From positions 1-13,015 of the forward strand of contig JAUIKA010000018.1 of NCBI GenBank assembly GCA_030430995.1: 13,015 bases of DNA, given 5' to 3'. The notes under the pieces were generated by a model. It saw only the letters and a list, made by a program, of their open reading frames with translations. It did no database searches and was not told the origin of the DNA. Below, in pieces: positions 7,568 to 13,015 of the stretch (the stretch's first letter is position 1; each line of letters opens with the position of its first letter). The translations under genes were made by a program, and so were the position numbers. Source of the DNA: Alphaproteobacteria bacterium (GTDB lineage: Bacteria; Pseudomonadota; Alphaproteobacteria; Rickettsiales; Rickettsiaceae).

Positions 7568-7584
7568 ATTGGTTTGGCTATATA
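7568..7584 (-). repeat. Right terminal inverted repeat of the IS630 remnant
   Basis: Read on the minus strand this is TATATAGCCAAACCAAT, the partner of 6798-6814. It lies 29 bases upstream of the transposase start codon, the expected position for the end next to the transposase 5' side. Confidence 0.75.
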
Positions 7585-7701
7585 CCATAGATTTCAGTTA
7601 ACCCTGACTCTGGATAAGAAGTGTGCCTATACTATAATATCCAATTACTTTTTCAGTAGTTATTTATCTCTAAAGAGATTGAAAATACTTTTAAGGACTA
7701 A

Positions 7702-8349
7702 TTGTTTAGAAATAATTTGAAATTTAGAAAACATATGAAATATAACAAACAACATAACTTTTATTTTGAAATCTTCAACCCTTTATTTCAAATACTTTCC
7801 AGCTTATGCTTAAACGTGGTTGTGGTTAAAGTGTTACTAGAAAAAGGAAATATGAGCCCCACATCTGCAACAAAATGCTTTGGCATTAGTATAAAAACTT
7901 TATTTAGGTTGTGTAAGAGGCCGAATTCAAAAATACAAAATGAACAAGACATAGGGAATAACACAAACAATTATAAATATAAAAAGCAAAAATAGTTTGG
8001 TGTAAGCAATACAGATATATGGATGCTTTGAAAAAATTAAATATTACAATATAAGTATACTAATACTTACAGATAACGGAATTTAGTTTACATATCAGCT
8101 TTTATCCTATTATATAAACTGCCAAGTAGAAATAAGAAATAGGATTCTAAAAATACTACCGTAAAAAATATTCTTATACTAAATATAGAGGAGCTAGTAT
8201 CTCATCTGTATGATTGTCTAAATACTTATAATTTTGCTAAAAAACTCAAAACTTTAAAACCCCTGCTTGATTTTATTACAGAAACATAGGTTGCTGATAT
8301 CGATATATTTTAAACCCTTCGCCACCACTTATTGTGGCTATACAATTAG
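7702..8349 (+). pseudogene. Shredded IS481-like (DDE integrase-core) transposase remnant
   Basis: Pieces of an integrase-type transposase lie in order on the plus strand. First, possibly, is a helix-turn-helix segment MSPTSATKCFGISIKTLFRL at 7852-7911. Then in another frame comes ILTDNGI.FTYQLL (from 8063), with the second catalytic Asp at 8072-8074 and an in-frame TAG at 8084-8086. Then QVEIRNRILK (8123-8152), with the catalytic Glu codon at 8129-8131. A one-base frameshift follows, then TTVKNILILNIEELV and CLNTYNFAKKLKTLK (from 8155), the very characteristic IS481 C-terminal 'LNAYNFAKRLKTLK' box. Last is RHHLLWLYN, ending at a stop at 8347-8349, with two in-frame stops before it. The usual 35-residue stretch between DNG and the QVE motif, and the region with the first Asp, are missing, so there are internal deletions. 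Terminal repeats could not be identified. The N-terminal part (7702-8005) is assigned less securely than the C-terminal part. Confidence 0.75.
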
Positions 8350-8568
8350 CGCCATATCACTTACCATTCTTATATTAGAATATAGTATAATCTTTATTAT
8401 ATTTTAAATATTAAGCCATAGCTAAGAATATATCCTCCTTCTGATAACATGATTATAATTAAAGCAAGTAACATTAATACAAAACTATTGTGATATAACA
8501 CAAAAGCTGTTAATTAATAAAATTAAACCTAATAGTAACATACAACATACATCACCAGTACATATCAC
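8350..8568. other. AT-rich spacer with no recognisable feature
   Basis: No open frame of useful length, no tRNA-like TPsiC box and no clear repeat is seen between the IS481-like remnant and the hairpins downstream of rpsT. It may contain the right end of the IS481-like element, but I could not pair it with a left end. Confidence 0.5.
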
Positions 8569-8611
8569 AAAAAAACACTATGCTTAATATATATCTTGCT
8601 TAATAGTAGTG
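8569..8611 (-). terminator. Possible terminator of the ribosomal protein operon
   Basis: On the minus strand CACTA (8611-8607) can pair with TAGTG (8580-8576), followed directly by seven T (8575-8569). The stem is only five base pairs with a 26-base loop, so the T-run after a short stem is suggestive rather than convincing. The loop holds a 9-base direct repeat, TGCTTAATA on the plus strand (8581-8589 and 8597-8605). Confidence 0.3.
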
Positions 8612-8613
8612 TC

Positions 8614-8633
8614 TATATAGTGCAGTCTATATA
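8614..8633. repeat. Small perfect hairpin just after rpsT
   Basis: TATATAG (8614-8620) and CTATATA (8627-8633) form a 7-bp perfect stem with a 6-base loop, 8 bases beyond the rpsT stop. It could be part of a composite 3' end with the T-run hairpin at 8569-8611. It could also be chance in AT-rich DNA. Confidence 0.35.
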
Positions 8634-8641
8634 CCTATTTT

Positions 8642-8917
8642 CTAAGACCTATCTAAAGCATTTATAGCAGAGCTTAATTTACTCACTTTACGTGAAGCAT
8701 TATTAGCTTTAATTATTCCTGATTTTTTAGCTTTCATAATTTCAGATTGCACTTTTTTAAAAGAATCTAATAATGAATCTTTAGAAACAGTAGAATTAGC
8801 CATAGAAATTTGTAACTTTTTTATAAAAGTTCTCATTCTACTCAACCTATCACTATTAATTTTATTTCTCTTTTTATTTTGTTTTATCGCTTTTTTTGCA
8901 CAAGAATAATTTGCCAT
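8642..8917 (-). CDS. rpsT: 30S ribosomal protein S20 (bS20)
   Basis: A 91-residue, Lys/Ser/Asn-rich protein matching bS20 in length and pattern. It starts MANYSCAKKAIKQNKKRN, where the family has MANh.SAkKriRq.ekrr..N. The body is helical with basic faces, and the end includes IIKANNASRKVSKLSSAI, the conserved 'hkN.AaRkkSRL...i' box. It is a primary binder of the 5' domain and helix 44 of 16S rRNA in the 30S subunit. It starts 19 bp after the rplQ stop on the same strand. This is an unusual place, because rpsT is normally a stand-alone gene. It appears to be the last gene of the operon. Only a weak purine-rich sequence precedes its ATG. Confidence 0.93.
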   Translation of the reverse strand: MANYSCAKKAIKQNKKRNKINSDRLSRMRTFIKKLQISMANSTVSKDSLLDSFKKVQSEIMKAKKSGIIKANNASRKVSKLSSAINALDRS

Positions 8918-8936
8918 ACTAAATCTTACTTTTTAT

Positions 8937-9287
8937 TTATACTAATTGGATATACGCCATCGGCGCCATATCTCCTTTTCTATAACCAGCCTTTACTATT
9001 CTAACATATCCTCCATATCTATCTGAATATTGCTTAGATATATCATTCATAAGCTTATCTACTACTAACTTATCATTAAAAGCACCTATTAGAGACCTTC
9101 TGCTAGATAAAGTACCTTTCTTTGCTAGAGTAATTGTTTTTTCTACATATGAACGCATAAATTTTGCTTTATGTAACGTAGTACGTATAGTTCCATGCGT
9201 TACTAGCGCTATTGTAAGATTTTCAAGTAAAGAAGCCCTGTGAGCCGTGTTTCTATTAAGTTTCTTACCTTTGATACAATGTCTCAT
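8937..9287 (-). CDS. rplQ: 50S ribosomal protein L17 (bL17)
   Basis: A 116-residue protein starting at the ATG at 9287, giving the family start MRHCIKGKKLNRNTAHR. Open frame continues further upstream (to 9365) but overlaps rpoA. The internal start is preferred because it restores the canonical N-terminus and has AGAGGT at 9300-9295 as ribosome-binding site. The body, with ASLLENLTIALVTHGTIRTT (residues 19-38), is typical. The C-terminal GGYVRIVKAGYRKGDMAPMA matches the conserved 'GGYtRI.k...R.GDaA.ma' end. bL17 is a 50S protein near the exit tunnel. It follows rpoA after 14 bp, the standard bacterial alpha-operon order. Confidence 0.96.
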   Translation of the reverse strand: MRHCIKGKKLNRNTAHRASLLENLTIALVTHGTIRTTLHKAKFMRSYVEKTITLAKKGTLSSRRSLIGAFNDKLVVDKLMNDISKQYSDRYGGYVRIVKAGYRKGDMAPMAYIQLV

Positions 9288-9294
9288 ATTTTTT

Positions 9295-9300
9295 ACCTCT
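9295..9300 (-). promoter_or_regulatory. Shine-Dalgarno sequence that fixes the rplQ start
   Basis: Read on the minus strand AGAGGT lies seven bases before the ATG at 9287 and just after the rpoA stop (9304-9302). It is one of the few clear ribosome-binding sites in this operon, and it supports the short L17 start over the upstream in-frame ATG at 9365. Confidence 0.65.
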
Positions 9301-9301
9301 A

Positions 9302-10324
9302 TTATGAATGATATCCATCTTCTTCTACCTTTCTCGATAGCTCTTCTATATTTTTGGGCGGCCATCCAGGTACATCCATGCCAAATGATAACCCCATAGA
9401 ACTTAATACAGATTTTATTTCATTTAATGATTTTCTACCAAAATTAGGAGTTTTAAGCATCTGAGCCTCTGTTCTATTAACCAAATCTCCTATATATACT
9501 ATATTATCACCTTTAAGGCAGTTAGAAGACCTAACTGTTAACTCTATGTCATCTATCTTCTTAAGCAAATCTTTACTAAATGGTAATACATCTTGCTCCT
9601 TTTTATTATCTGCCTTACTTTCTGTACTTGTAGCAAAAATAGCTAATTGCTCCATCAATGAACTAGCAGCAACAGAAACAGCCATCTCTGGTGAAATTGC
9701 ACCATTAGTCTCTACATCCAAAATTAATTTATCATAATCTGTCATTCCTCCTATGCGCGCTCCCTCCACTTTGTAACTAACATGCTTAATAGGACTATAC
9801 AAACTATCTAACTCTATTTCTCCAAAACTATTCCCATCATTAGATGCCTGCACATATCCTTTACCATAATTACAAAATATTTCTATATTTAAACTGCAAT
9901 AATCTCCCAATGTACATATATATTGATCTTCATTTAGTATTTCAACACCATTGCTTAGCGCCGAATTTACTATATCACTACCTCTCACTATCCTCGGCCC
10001 CAAAAGGCTTACATTGAAAGATTTATTATGAGATGAAGACCTTATAGCTAGCTTCTTTAAATTAATAATTAAAGAATTCACATCTTCTTTCATATGAGGC
10101 ACCGTCATCATATCATTATTAATGCCTTCTATTTTAATCTTATTAATTGCATATCCTCCAATATCAGAAAGTAGCATACGTCTCATAGGGCTTGCAAGTG
10201 TATAACCAAACCCTCTTTTTAAAGGAAGAAGCATTACAATAGCCCTATGAGGATTGTTTTCATACCTCTTAACTTCTAAAGCAGTGACTCCTGAAGAATT
10301 AAAATACTTTTGATCTTTTATCAT
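9302..10324 (-). CDS. rpoA: DNA-directed RNA polymerase subunit alpha
   Basis: A 340-residue alpha subunit. The N-terminal domain (about 10-232) carries the assembly motif PLKRGFGYTLASPMRRMLLS (residues 34-53) and GARIGGMTDYDKL (188-200). A linker with Lys/Glu (about 233-250) leads to the C-terminal domain (about 251-320) with the helix-hairpin-helix segment VRSSNCL, IGDLVNRTEAQMLKTPNFGR and LNEIKSVLSSMGLSFGM. Arg265, used for UP-element DNA and activator contacts in E. coli, is conserved at the same number. Alpha dimerises and nucleates core assembly (alpha2-beta-beta'-omega). AGGA at 10334-10331 is a good ribosome-binding site. One oddity is that the usually conserved 'LGN.LRR' reads LASPMRR here (43-49). 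It sits between rpsK (18 bp) and rplQ (14 bp). Confidence 0.97.
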   Translation of the reverse strand: MIKDQKYFNSSGVTALEVKRYENNPHRAIVMLLPLKRGFGYTLASPMRRMLLSDIGGYAINKIKIEGINNDMMTVPHMKEDVNSLIINLKKLAIRSSSHNKSFNVSLLGPRIVRGSDIVNSALSNGVEILNEDQYICTLGDYCSLNIEIFCNYGKGYVQASNDGNSFGEIELDSLYSPIKHVSYKVEGARIGGMTDYDKLILDVETNGAISPEMAVSVAASSLMEQLAIFATSTESKADNKKEQDVLPFSKDLLKKIDDIELTVRSSNCLKGDNIVYIGDLVNRTEAQMLKTPNFGRKSLNEIKSVLSSMGLSFGMDVPGWPPKNIEELSRKVEEDGYHS

Positions 10325-10342
10325 TTTATTTCCTATATATAT

Positions 10343-10720
10343 TTATACCCTTCTACGATTAGGAGGCCTACATCCATTATGTGGTATGCCAGAAGTATCT
10401 GTAATAGATGTTACTACAATTCCTTCACTATTCGCAGCAGCTCTTAAAGCAGACTCTCTTTGATAACCTATTCCTTGTATTACTATGGAAATAGTTTTAA
10501 CACCGAAATATTTAGCTTTCTCTACTACTTTTTCAATAGCAACCTGTGCTGCATATGGGGTAGATTTTTTAGACCCATTAAAACCATTTGCACCTGAAGA
10601 ACTACTAGCAAAAGCATTCCCTTGCACATCCGTACATGTTACCAAAGTGTTATTTGCTGTCGCTTTTATATGTAATACTGCCAGAGATATATTCTTCTTT
10701 TTTTTCTTACTTGTTGTCAT
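10343..10720 (-). CDS. rpsK: 30S ribosomal protein S11 (uS11)
   Basis: A 125-residue protein with the uS11 pattern: basic N-terminus (TTSKKKKKN); LHIKATANNTLVTCTDVQGN, where the family has 'i.as.NNTiv..TD..Gn'; GSKKSTPYAAQVAIE; and the invariant C-terminus IPHNGCRPPNRRRV. uS11 lies on the 30S platform and contacts mRNA near the E site and 16S rRNA helix 45. The loop normally written GPGxGRE reads GIGYQRE (residues 83-89), so a Pro and a Gly are lost. Its stop is 18 bp before rpoA and its ATG is 5 bp after the rpsM stop. No clear Shine-Dalgarno sequence precedes it, so it is probably translated by coupling from rpsM. Confidence 0.96.
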   Translation of the reverse strand: MTTSKKKKKNISLAVLHIKATANNTLVTCTDVQGNAFASSSSGANGFNGSKKSTPYAAQVAIEKVVEKAKYFGVKTISIVIQGIGYQRESALRAAANSEGIVVTSITDTSGIPHNGCRPPNRRRV

Positions 10721-10725
10721 AACTT

Positions 10726-11109
10726 TTACTTTTTAGCGGTTGCTTTTTTCTTTCCAGGGATAGCTGTAGACTTTCCCTTTCTTGTCCTAGCATTGGATTT
10801 AGTATTTTGCCCTCTTACTGGAAGTCTGTTGATATGACGCATACCCGCAAAGCTCTTTATCTCCTTCTTCTTTTTTATATTTTGTGATATTTCTTTTCTT
10901 AAGTCTCCTTCAACTACATAACCAACATCCACTATGGACCTTATAGTAGAAAGGTCTTCATCAGATAGCTGAGAAACTTTCAAATTAACATCTAATTTAG
11001 CCTCTTCACATATTTTTTTTGCTATATTTCTACCCACACCATATATATAGGTTAACGATATTTCTAACCTTTTATTTTCTGGTATGTTTACATTTGCTAC
11101 TCTTGCCAT
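10726..11109 (-). CDS. rpsM: 30S ribosomal protein S13 (uS13)
   Basis: A 127-residue protein with the family start MARVANVNIPENKRLEISLTYIYGVG and the helix-two-turn-helix region around IAKKICEEAKLD. The conserved C-terminal GMRHINRLPVRGQNTKSNARTRKG is present, followed by a Lys/Ala-rich tail (about 108-127). uS13 sits in the 30S head, contacting P-site tRNA through its tail and forming the B1 bridge to L5 in the 50S. GMRHINRLPVRGQ departs from the common GMRHRRGLPVRGQ at three residues. It begins five bases after the rpsA stop, where secY/adk would be its usual upstream neighbours. No Shine-Dalgarno sequence is evident. Confidence 0.97.
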   Translation of the reverse strand: MARVANVNIPENKRLEISLTYIYGVGRNIAKKICEEAKLDVNLKVSQLSDEDLSTIRSIVDVGYVVEGDLRKEISQNIKKKKEIKSFAGMRHINRLPVRGQNTKSNARTRKGKSTAIPGKKKATAKK

Positions 11110-11114
11110 AAATA

Positions 11115-12851
11115 TTATTTTTTATCCTTTGTCTTATCGGGCGCTATATCACTTGGGGGTATAGCATCCCCTATTATATTACCTAGCATGGCACCACTTG
11201 TAAGAGAGCCATATTTTTTCTTAACATCTTTTCTATGCTCAATTTCTAACAATCTAATAGATAAATCAATCCTTCTTGTTTTTCCATCTAAAACAGATAT
11301 TTTTGCATCCACTTTATCACCTACATGAAAAGCATTACTATTAAATTTATCCATTGATAACTCTGACTTATTAATAAAGGTTTTTATGCCCTCAAAACTT
11401 ACCTCTATACCAGATTTTTTTACATCTAAGATTATGCATGTTACAACATCTCCTTGGTTATATTTATCAAATATAACCTGATAAGCGTTATTAGATAGAT
11501 GCTTTATACTTAAAGAAATTTTCTCTTTTTCTACATCTACATTAATTAACTTACAACTAATAACATCCCCTTTCTTAAACTTTTTTATAGCCTCATAAGC
11601 CTCCGAACTATTCCAAGAAATATCATTTATATGAACTAACCCTGTTAGATCATATTCATTATCATGAATATCCACAATCAATCCAAAATCAACTACCTTT
11701 TTTATAACAGCATCTATTACACTACCTTCTTTATATTTATTCACAAAACCATCCCATGGGCTTGCTGTACATCTTTTCATACTCAGCCCCACTCTACAGT
11801 TAACATCATCTATTTCTGTAATAATAAACTTCACAGTAGCACCAATAGTGTAAGTACCTGAGCATGCACTCATAGTGATTTTCCCCCACTCTATTTCACT
11901 TGATATAACCAAGCCTGAGATTCCTGTATTACCAAGACCAACAAATATACCATATTCTGTTATATTAGTTATTAATCCTTCCCCAATCTCCCCTACTTTA
12001 TAAGCTTCCTTAACTTTTTGCCAAGGTTTATCATTAATTTGCTTCATACCAAGAGATAATCTTTTAGCTTTATTGTCAATTTTTATTATTACTACATCAA
12101 TTTCATCACCTATATTTAGCAGCTCAGAAGGATGATTAATCCTAGACCAAGATATGTCTGTTATATGTAACAATCCATCTACCATCCCCATATCAACAAA
12201 AGCACCGTAGTCAGTTATATTTTTTACTACACCTTTTAGTATTTTTCCTTCAGATAAACTAGAAAATATACTCTCCTTATCAGCACTTATTTCTTTTTCT
12301 AAGACAGATTTTCTTGAAACTACTATATTTCCTAATCTATTATCTATTTTTAAAACATGAAACTCTAAATCCTTACCCATCAAATCGGATATGTCTTTAA
12401 CAGGTTTAATATTTACCTGGCTACCAGGAAGAAAAGTTATCACACCTCCTGTATTTACAGCATATCCACCTTTTACCTTTTCAACTATCTTTCCTATTAT
12501 CACTGTTTTATCTTCATAAGATTTCTCTAACAACTTCCATGTATCTTTTTTTACCGCTTCTTCCCTACTTAATATAATTTTACCTGCTCTATTTTCTAAT
12601 CTCTTAACTGAAAGAGAAACCGTATCTCCTATATCAGGATAATTAGGATAAAACTCTGAAACTGAAACAATCCCTTCATTTTTAAGACCTACATCTATAA
12701 TATAATTATCTTTGCTTCTATTTATTATCCTCCCCTCTATCATACTGCCTTGCTCTAAAGCATAATTATCGCCCTCTACAAGTTTTGAAAAATCATCATT
12801 ACTATCTATATCTTCAAAAGAAAAAGGTAAGAATCTGTTACTACCATTCAT
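11115..12851 (-). CDS. rpsA: 30S ribosomal protein S1 (bS1), six S1 domains
   Basis: A 578-residue protein with six OB-type S1 repeats: about 35-96, 115-181, 201-270, 287-359, 374-450 and 465-534. The third is the most canonical (GVVKNITDYGAFVDMG, then GLLHITDISW). The first two are the more divergent ribosome-binding pair. The tail contains SGAMLGNIIGD (552-562), a C-terminal signature seen in alphaproteobacterial S1, and ends Lys-rich. S1 binds the ribosome via S2 and captures and unfolds mRNAs, which matters most where Shine-Dalgarno signals are weak, as they are in this window. Normally rpsA is next to cmk. Here it lies 14 bp after rplO and 5 bp before rpsM, inside the ribosomal protein cluster. 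No Shine-Dalgarno sequence precedes its ATG (12851). The ORF is complete. Confidence 0.96.
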   Translation of the reverse strand: MNGSNRFLPFSFEDIDSNDDFSKLVEGDNYALEQGSMIEGRIINRSKDNYIIDVGLKNEGIVSVSEFYPNYPDIGDTVSLSVKRLENRAGKIILSREEAVKKDTWKLLEKSYEDKTVIIGKIVEKVKGGYAVNTGGVITFLPGSQVNIKPVKDISDLMGKDLEFHVLKIDNRLGNIVVSRKSVLEKEISADKESIFSSLSEGKILKGVVKNITDYGAFVDMGMVDGLLHITDISWSRINHPSELLNIGDEIDVVIIKIDNKAKRLSLGMKQINDKPWQKVKEAYKVGEIGEGLITNITEYGIFVGLGNTGISGLVISSEIEWGKITMSACSGTYTIGATVKFIITEIDDVNCRVGLSMKRCTASPWDGFVNKYKEGSVIDAVIKKVVDFGLIVDIHDNEYDLTGLVHINDISWNSSEAYEAIKKFKKGDVISCKLINVDVEKEKISLSIKHLSNNAYQVIFDKYNQGDVVTCIILDVKKSGIEVSFEGIKTFINKSELSMDKFNSNAFHVGDKVDAKISVLDGKTRRIDLSIRLLEIEHRKDVKKKYGSLTSGAMLGNIIGDAIPPSDIAPDKTKDKK

Positions 12852-12865
12852 ATTCTAATTACTAT

Positions 12866-13015
12866 TTAATTTATCACACCTCCACAAGCTTCTATAATCT
12901 CCTTGGCAGATTTAGAGCATGGAACCCCCACTATGTTAACTTTTACATCAAAGGATGCTTTTGTTATATCAGAAAGTATTTTCACTCTATCATTTTTAGA
13001 TATAACTCCACAACC
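12866..13015 (-). CDS. rplO: 50S ribosomal protein L15 (uL15), C-terminal end only
   Basis: The minus strand is open from the right edge for 49 codons, ending with TAA at 12868-12866. The visible peptide includes DRVKILSDIT and PCSKSAKEIIEACGGVIN. This matches the end of uL15, where 'vKiL..Ge....v.v.....S.sAkekIEaaGG.v' is conserved (E. coli ends ARAAIEAAGGKIEE). uL15 is a 50S assembly protein near the 5S rRNA and helicase-like core region. Its gene normally precedes secY. Here the next gene is rpsA, 14 bp downstream. The N-terminal two thirds of the protein lie outside the window. Confidence 0.8.
   Translation of the reverse strand, partial: GCGVISKNDRVKILSDITKASFDVKVNIVGVPCSKSAKEIIEACGGVIN

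Larger units (their letters stand above)
6798..7584 (-). mobile_element. Decayed IS630-family insertion sequence with both terminal inverted repeats
   Basis: The element is about 787 bp and is bounded by TATATAGCTAAACCAAT on the left and the reverse complement of TATATAGCCAAACCAAT on the right (16 of 17 identical). Similarity continues inward (AAAAT..TTAC.CT) with one indel and several mismatches. Both ends start in TATATA, consistent with the TA target preference of IS630/Tc1 elements. Between them is a broken minus-strand transposase. It is shorter than intact IS630 elements (roughly 0.9-1.2 kb), implying internal deletion as well as frameshifts. It is certainly not autonomous. Confidence 0.8.

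Noticed and set aside
7626..8390. TATACTATA-type matches on both sides of the IS481-like remnant as possible terminal repeats
   Set aside because: The match is nine A/T-rich bases with no flanking extension, which is not above chance in this DNA.
8581..8605. Direct repeat TGCTTAATA as the start of a repeat array
   Set aside because: There are only two copies, within a possible terminator loop; no further units or spacers follow.
6523..8641. tRNA or small RNA gene in the long spacer
   Set aside because: No TPsiC-loop sequence, acceptor stem pairing or other tRNA hallmark was seen; IS remnants explain most of the stretch.
9288..9365. Extending L17 upstream by 26 residues to the ATG at 9365
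   Set aside because: The extension overlaps rpoA, is not L17-like, and the ATG at 9287 gives the canonical MRH start with a good ribosome-binding site.

Overview
The window looks like part of an AT-rich, reduced alphaproteobacterial genome of the Rickettsiales/Holosporales kind, meaning an intracellular or host-associated bacterium. This rests on strong A+T bias in genes and spacers, alphaproteobacterial features of the S1, AspRS and S49 proteins, a Bax-inhibitor-1-like start, and decayed IS630- and IS481-type insertion sequences. I cannot name the species.

Left arm (1-1000, minus strand): the first 24 codons of a probable Bax-inhibitor-1 family membrane protein run off the left edge. Upstream of it is an S49 (SppA-like) serine peptidase with a recognisable Ser/Lys dyad. 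A 273-bp divergent spacer holds candidate promoters for both directions.

Centre (1274-6522, plus strand): a 992-codon ORF encodes a protein I cannot assign to any family. It is followed by ndk (nucleoside diphosphate kinase) and aspS (aspartyl-tRNA synthetase, probably the non-discriminating type). ndk and aspS abut as TAA-ATG. A perfect inverted repeat ends one base before the ndk start codon.

Spacer (6523-8641): about 2.1 kb between the convergent aspS and rpsT ends. It contains a dead IS630-family element with both terminal inverted repeats still visible (6798-7584, transposase on minus). Next to it is a shredded IS481-like transposase on plus (about 7702-8349). The spacer ends in possible terminator hairpins behind rpsT.

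Right arm (8642-13015, minus strand): a ribosomal protein/RNA polymerase operon read right to left as rplO (3' end) - rpsA - rpsM - rpsK - rpoA - rplQ - rpsT, with spacers of 5-19 bp. The usual bacterial order is rplO - secY - adk - rpsM - rpsK - rpoA - rplQ. Here rpsA (protein S1) sits in the secY-adk position and rpsT (S20) is appended after rplQ. This rearrangement, together with the large orphan protein, is the most distinctive content of the window. I saw no tRNA, rRNA or CRISPR array.
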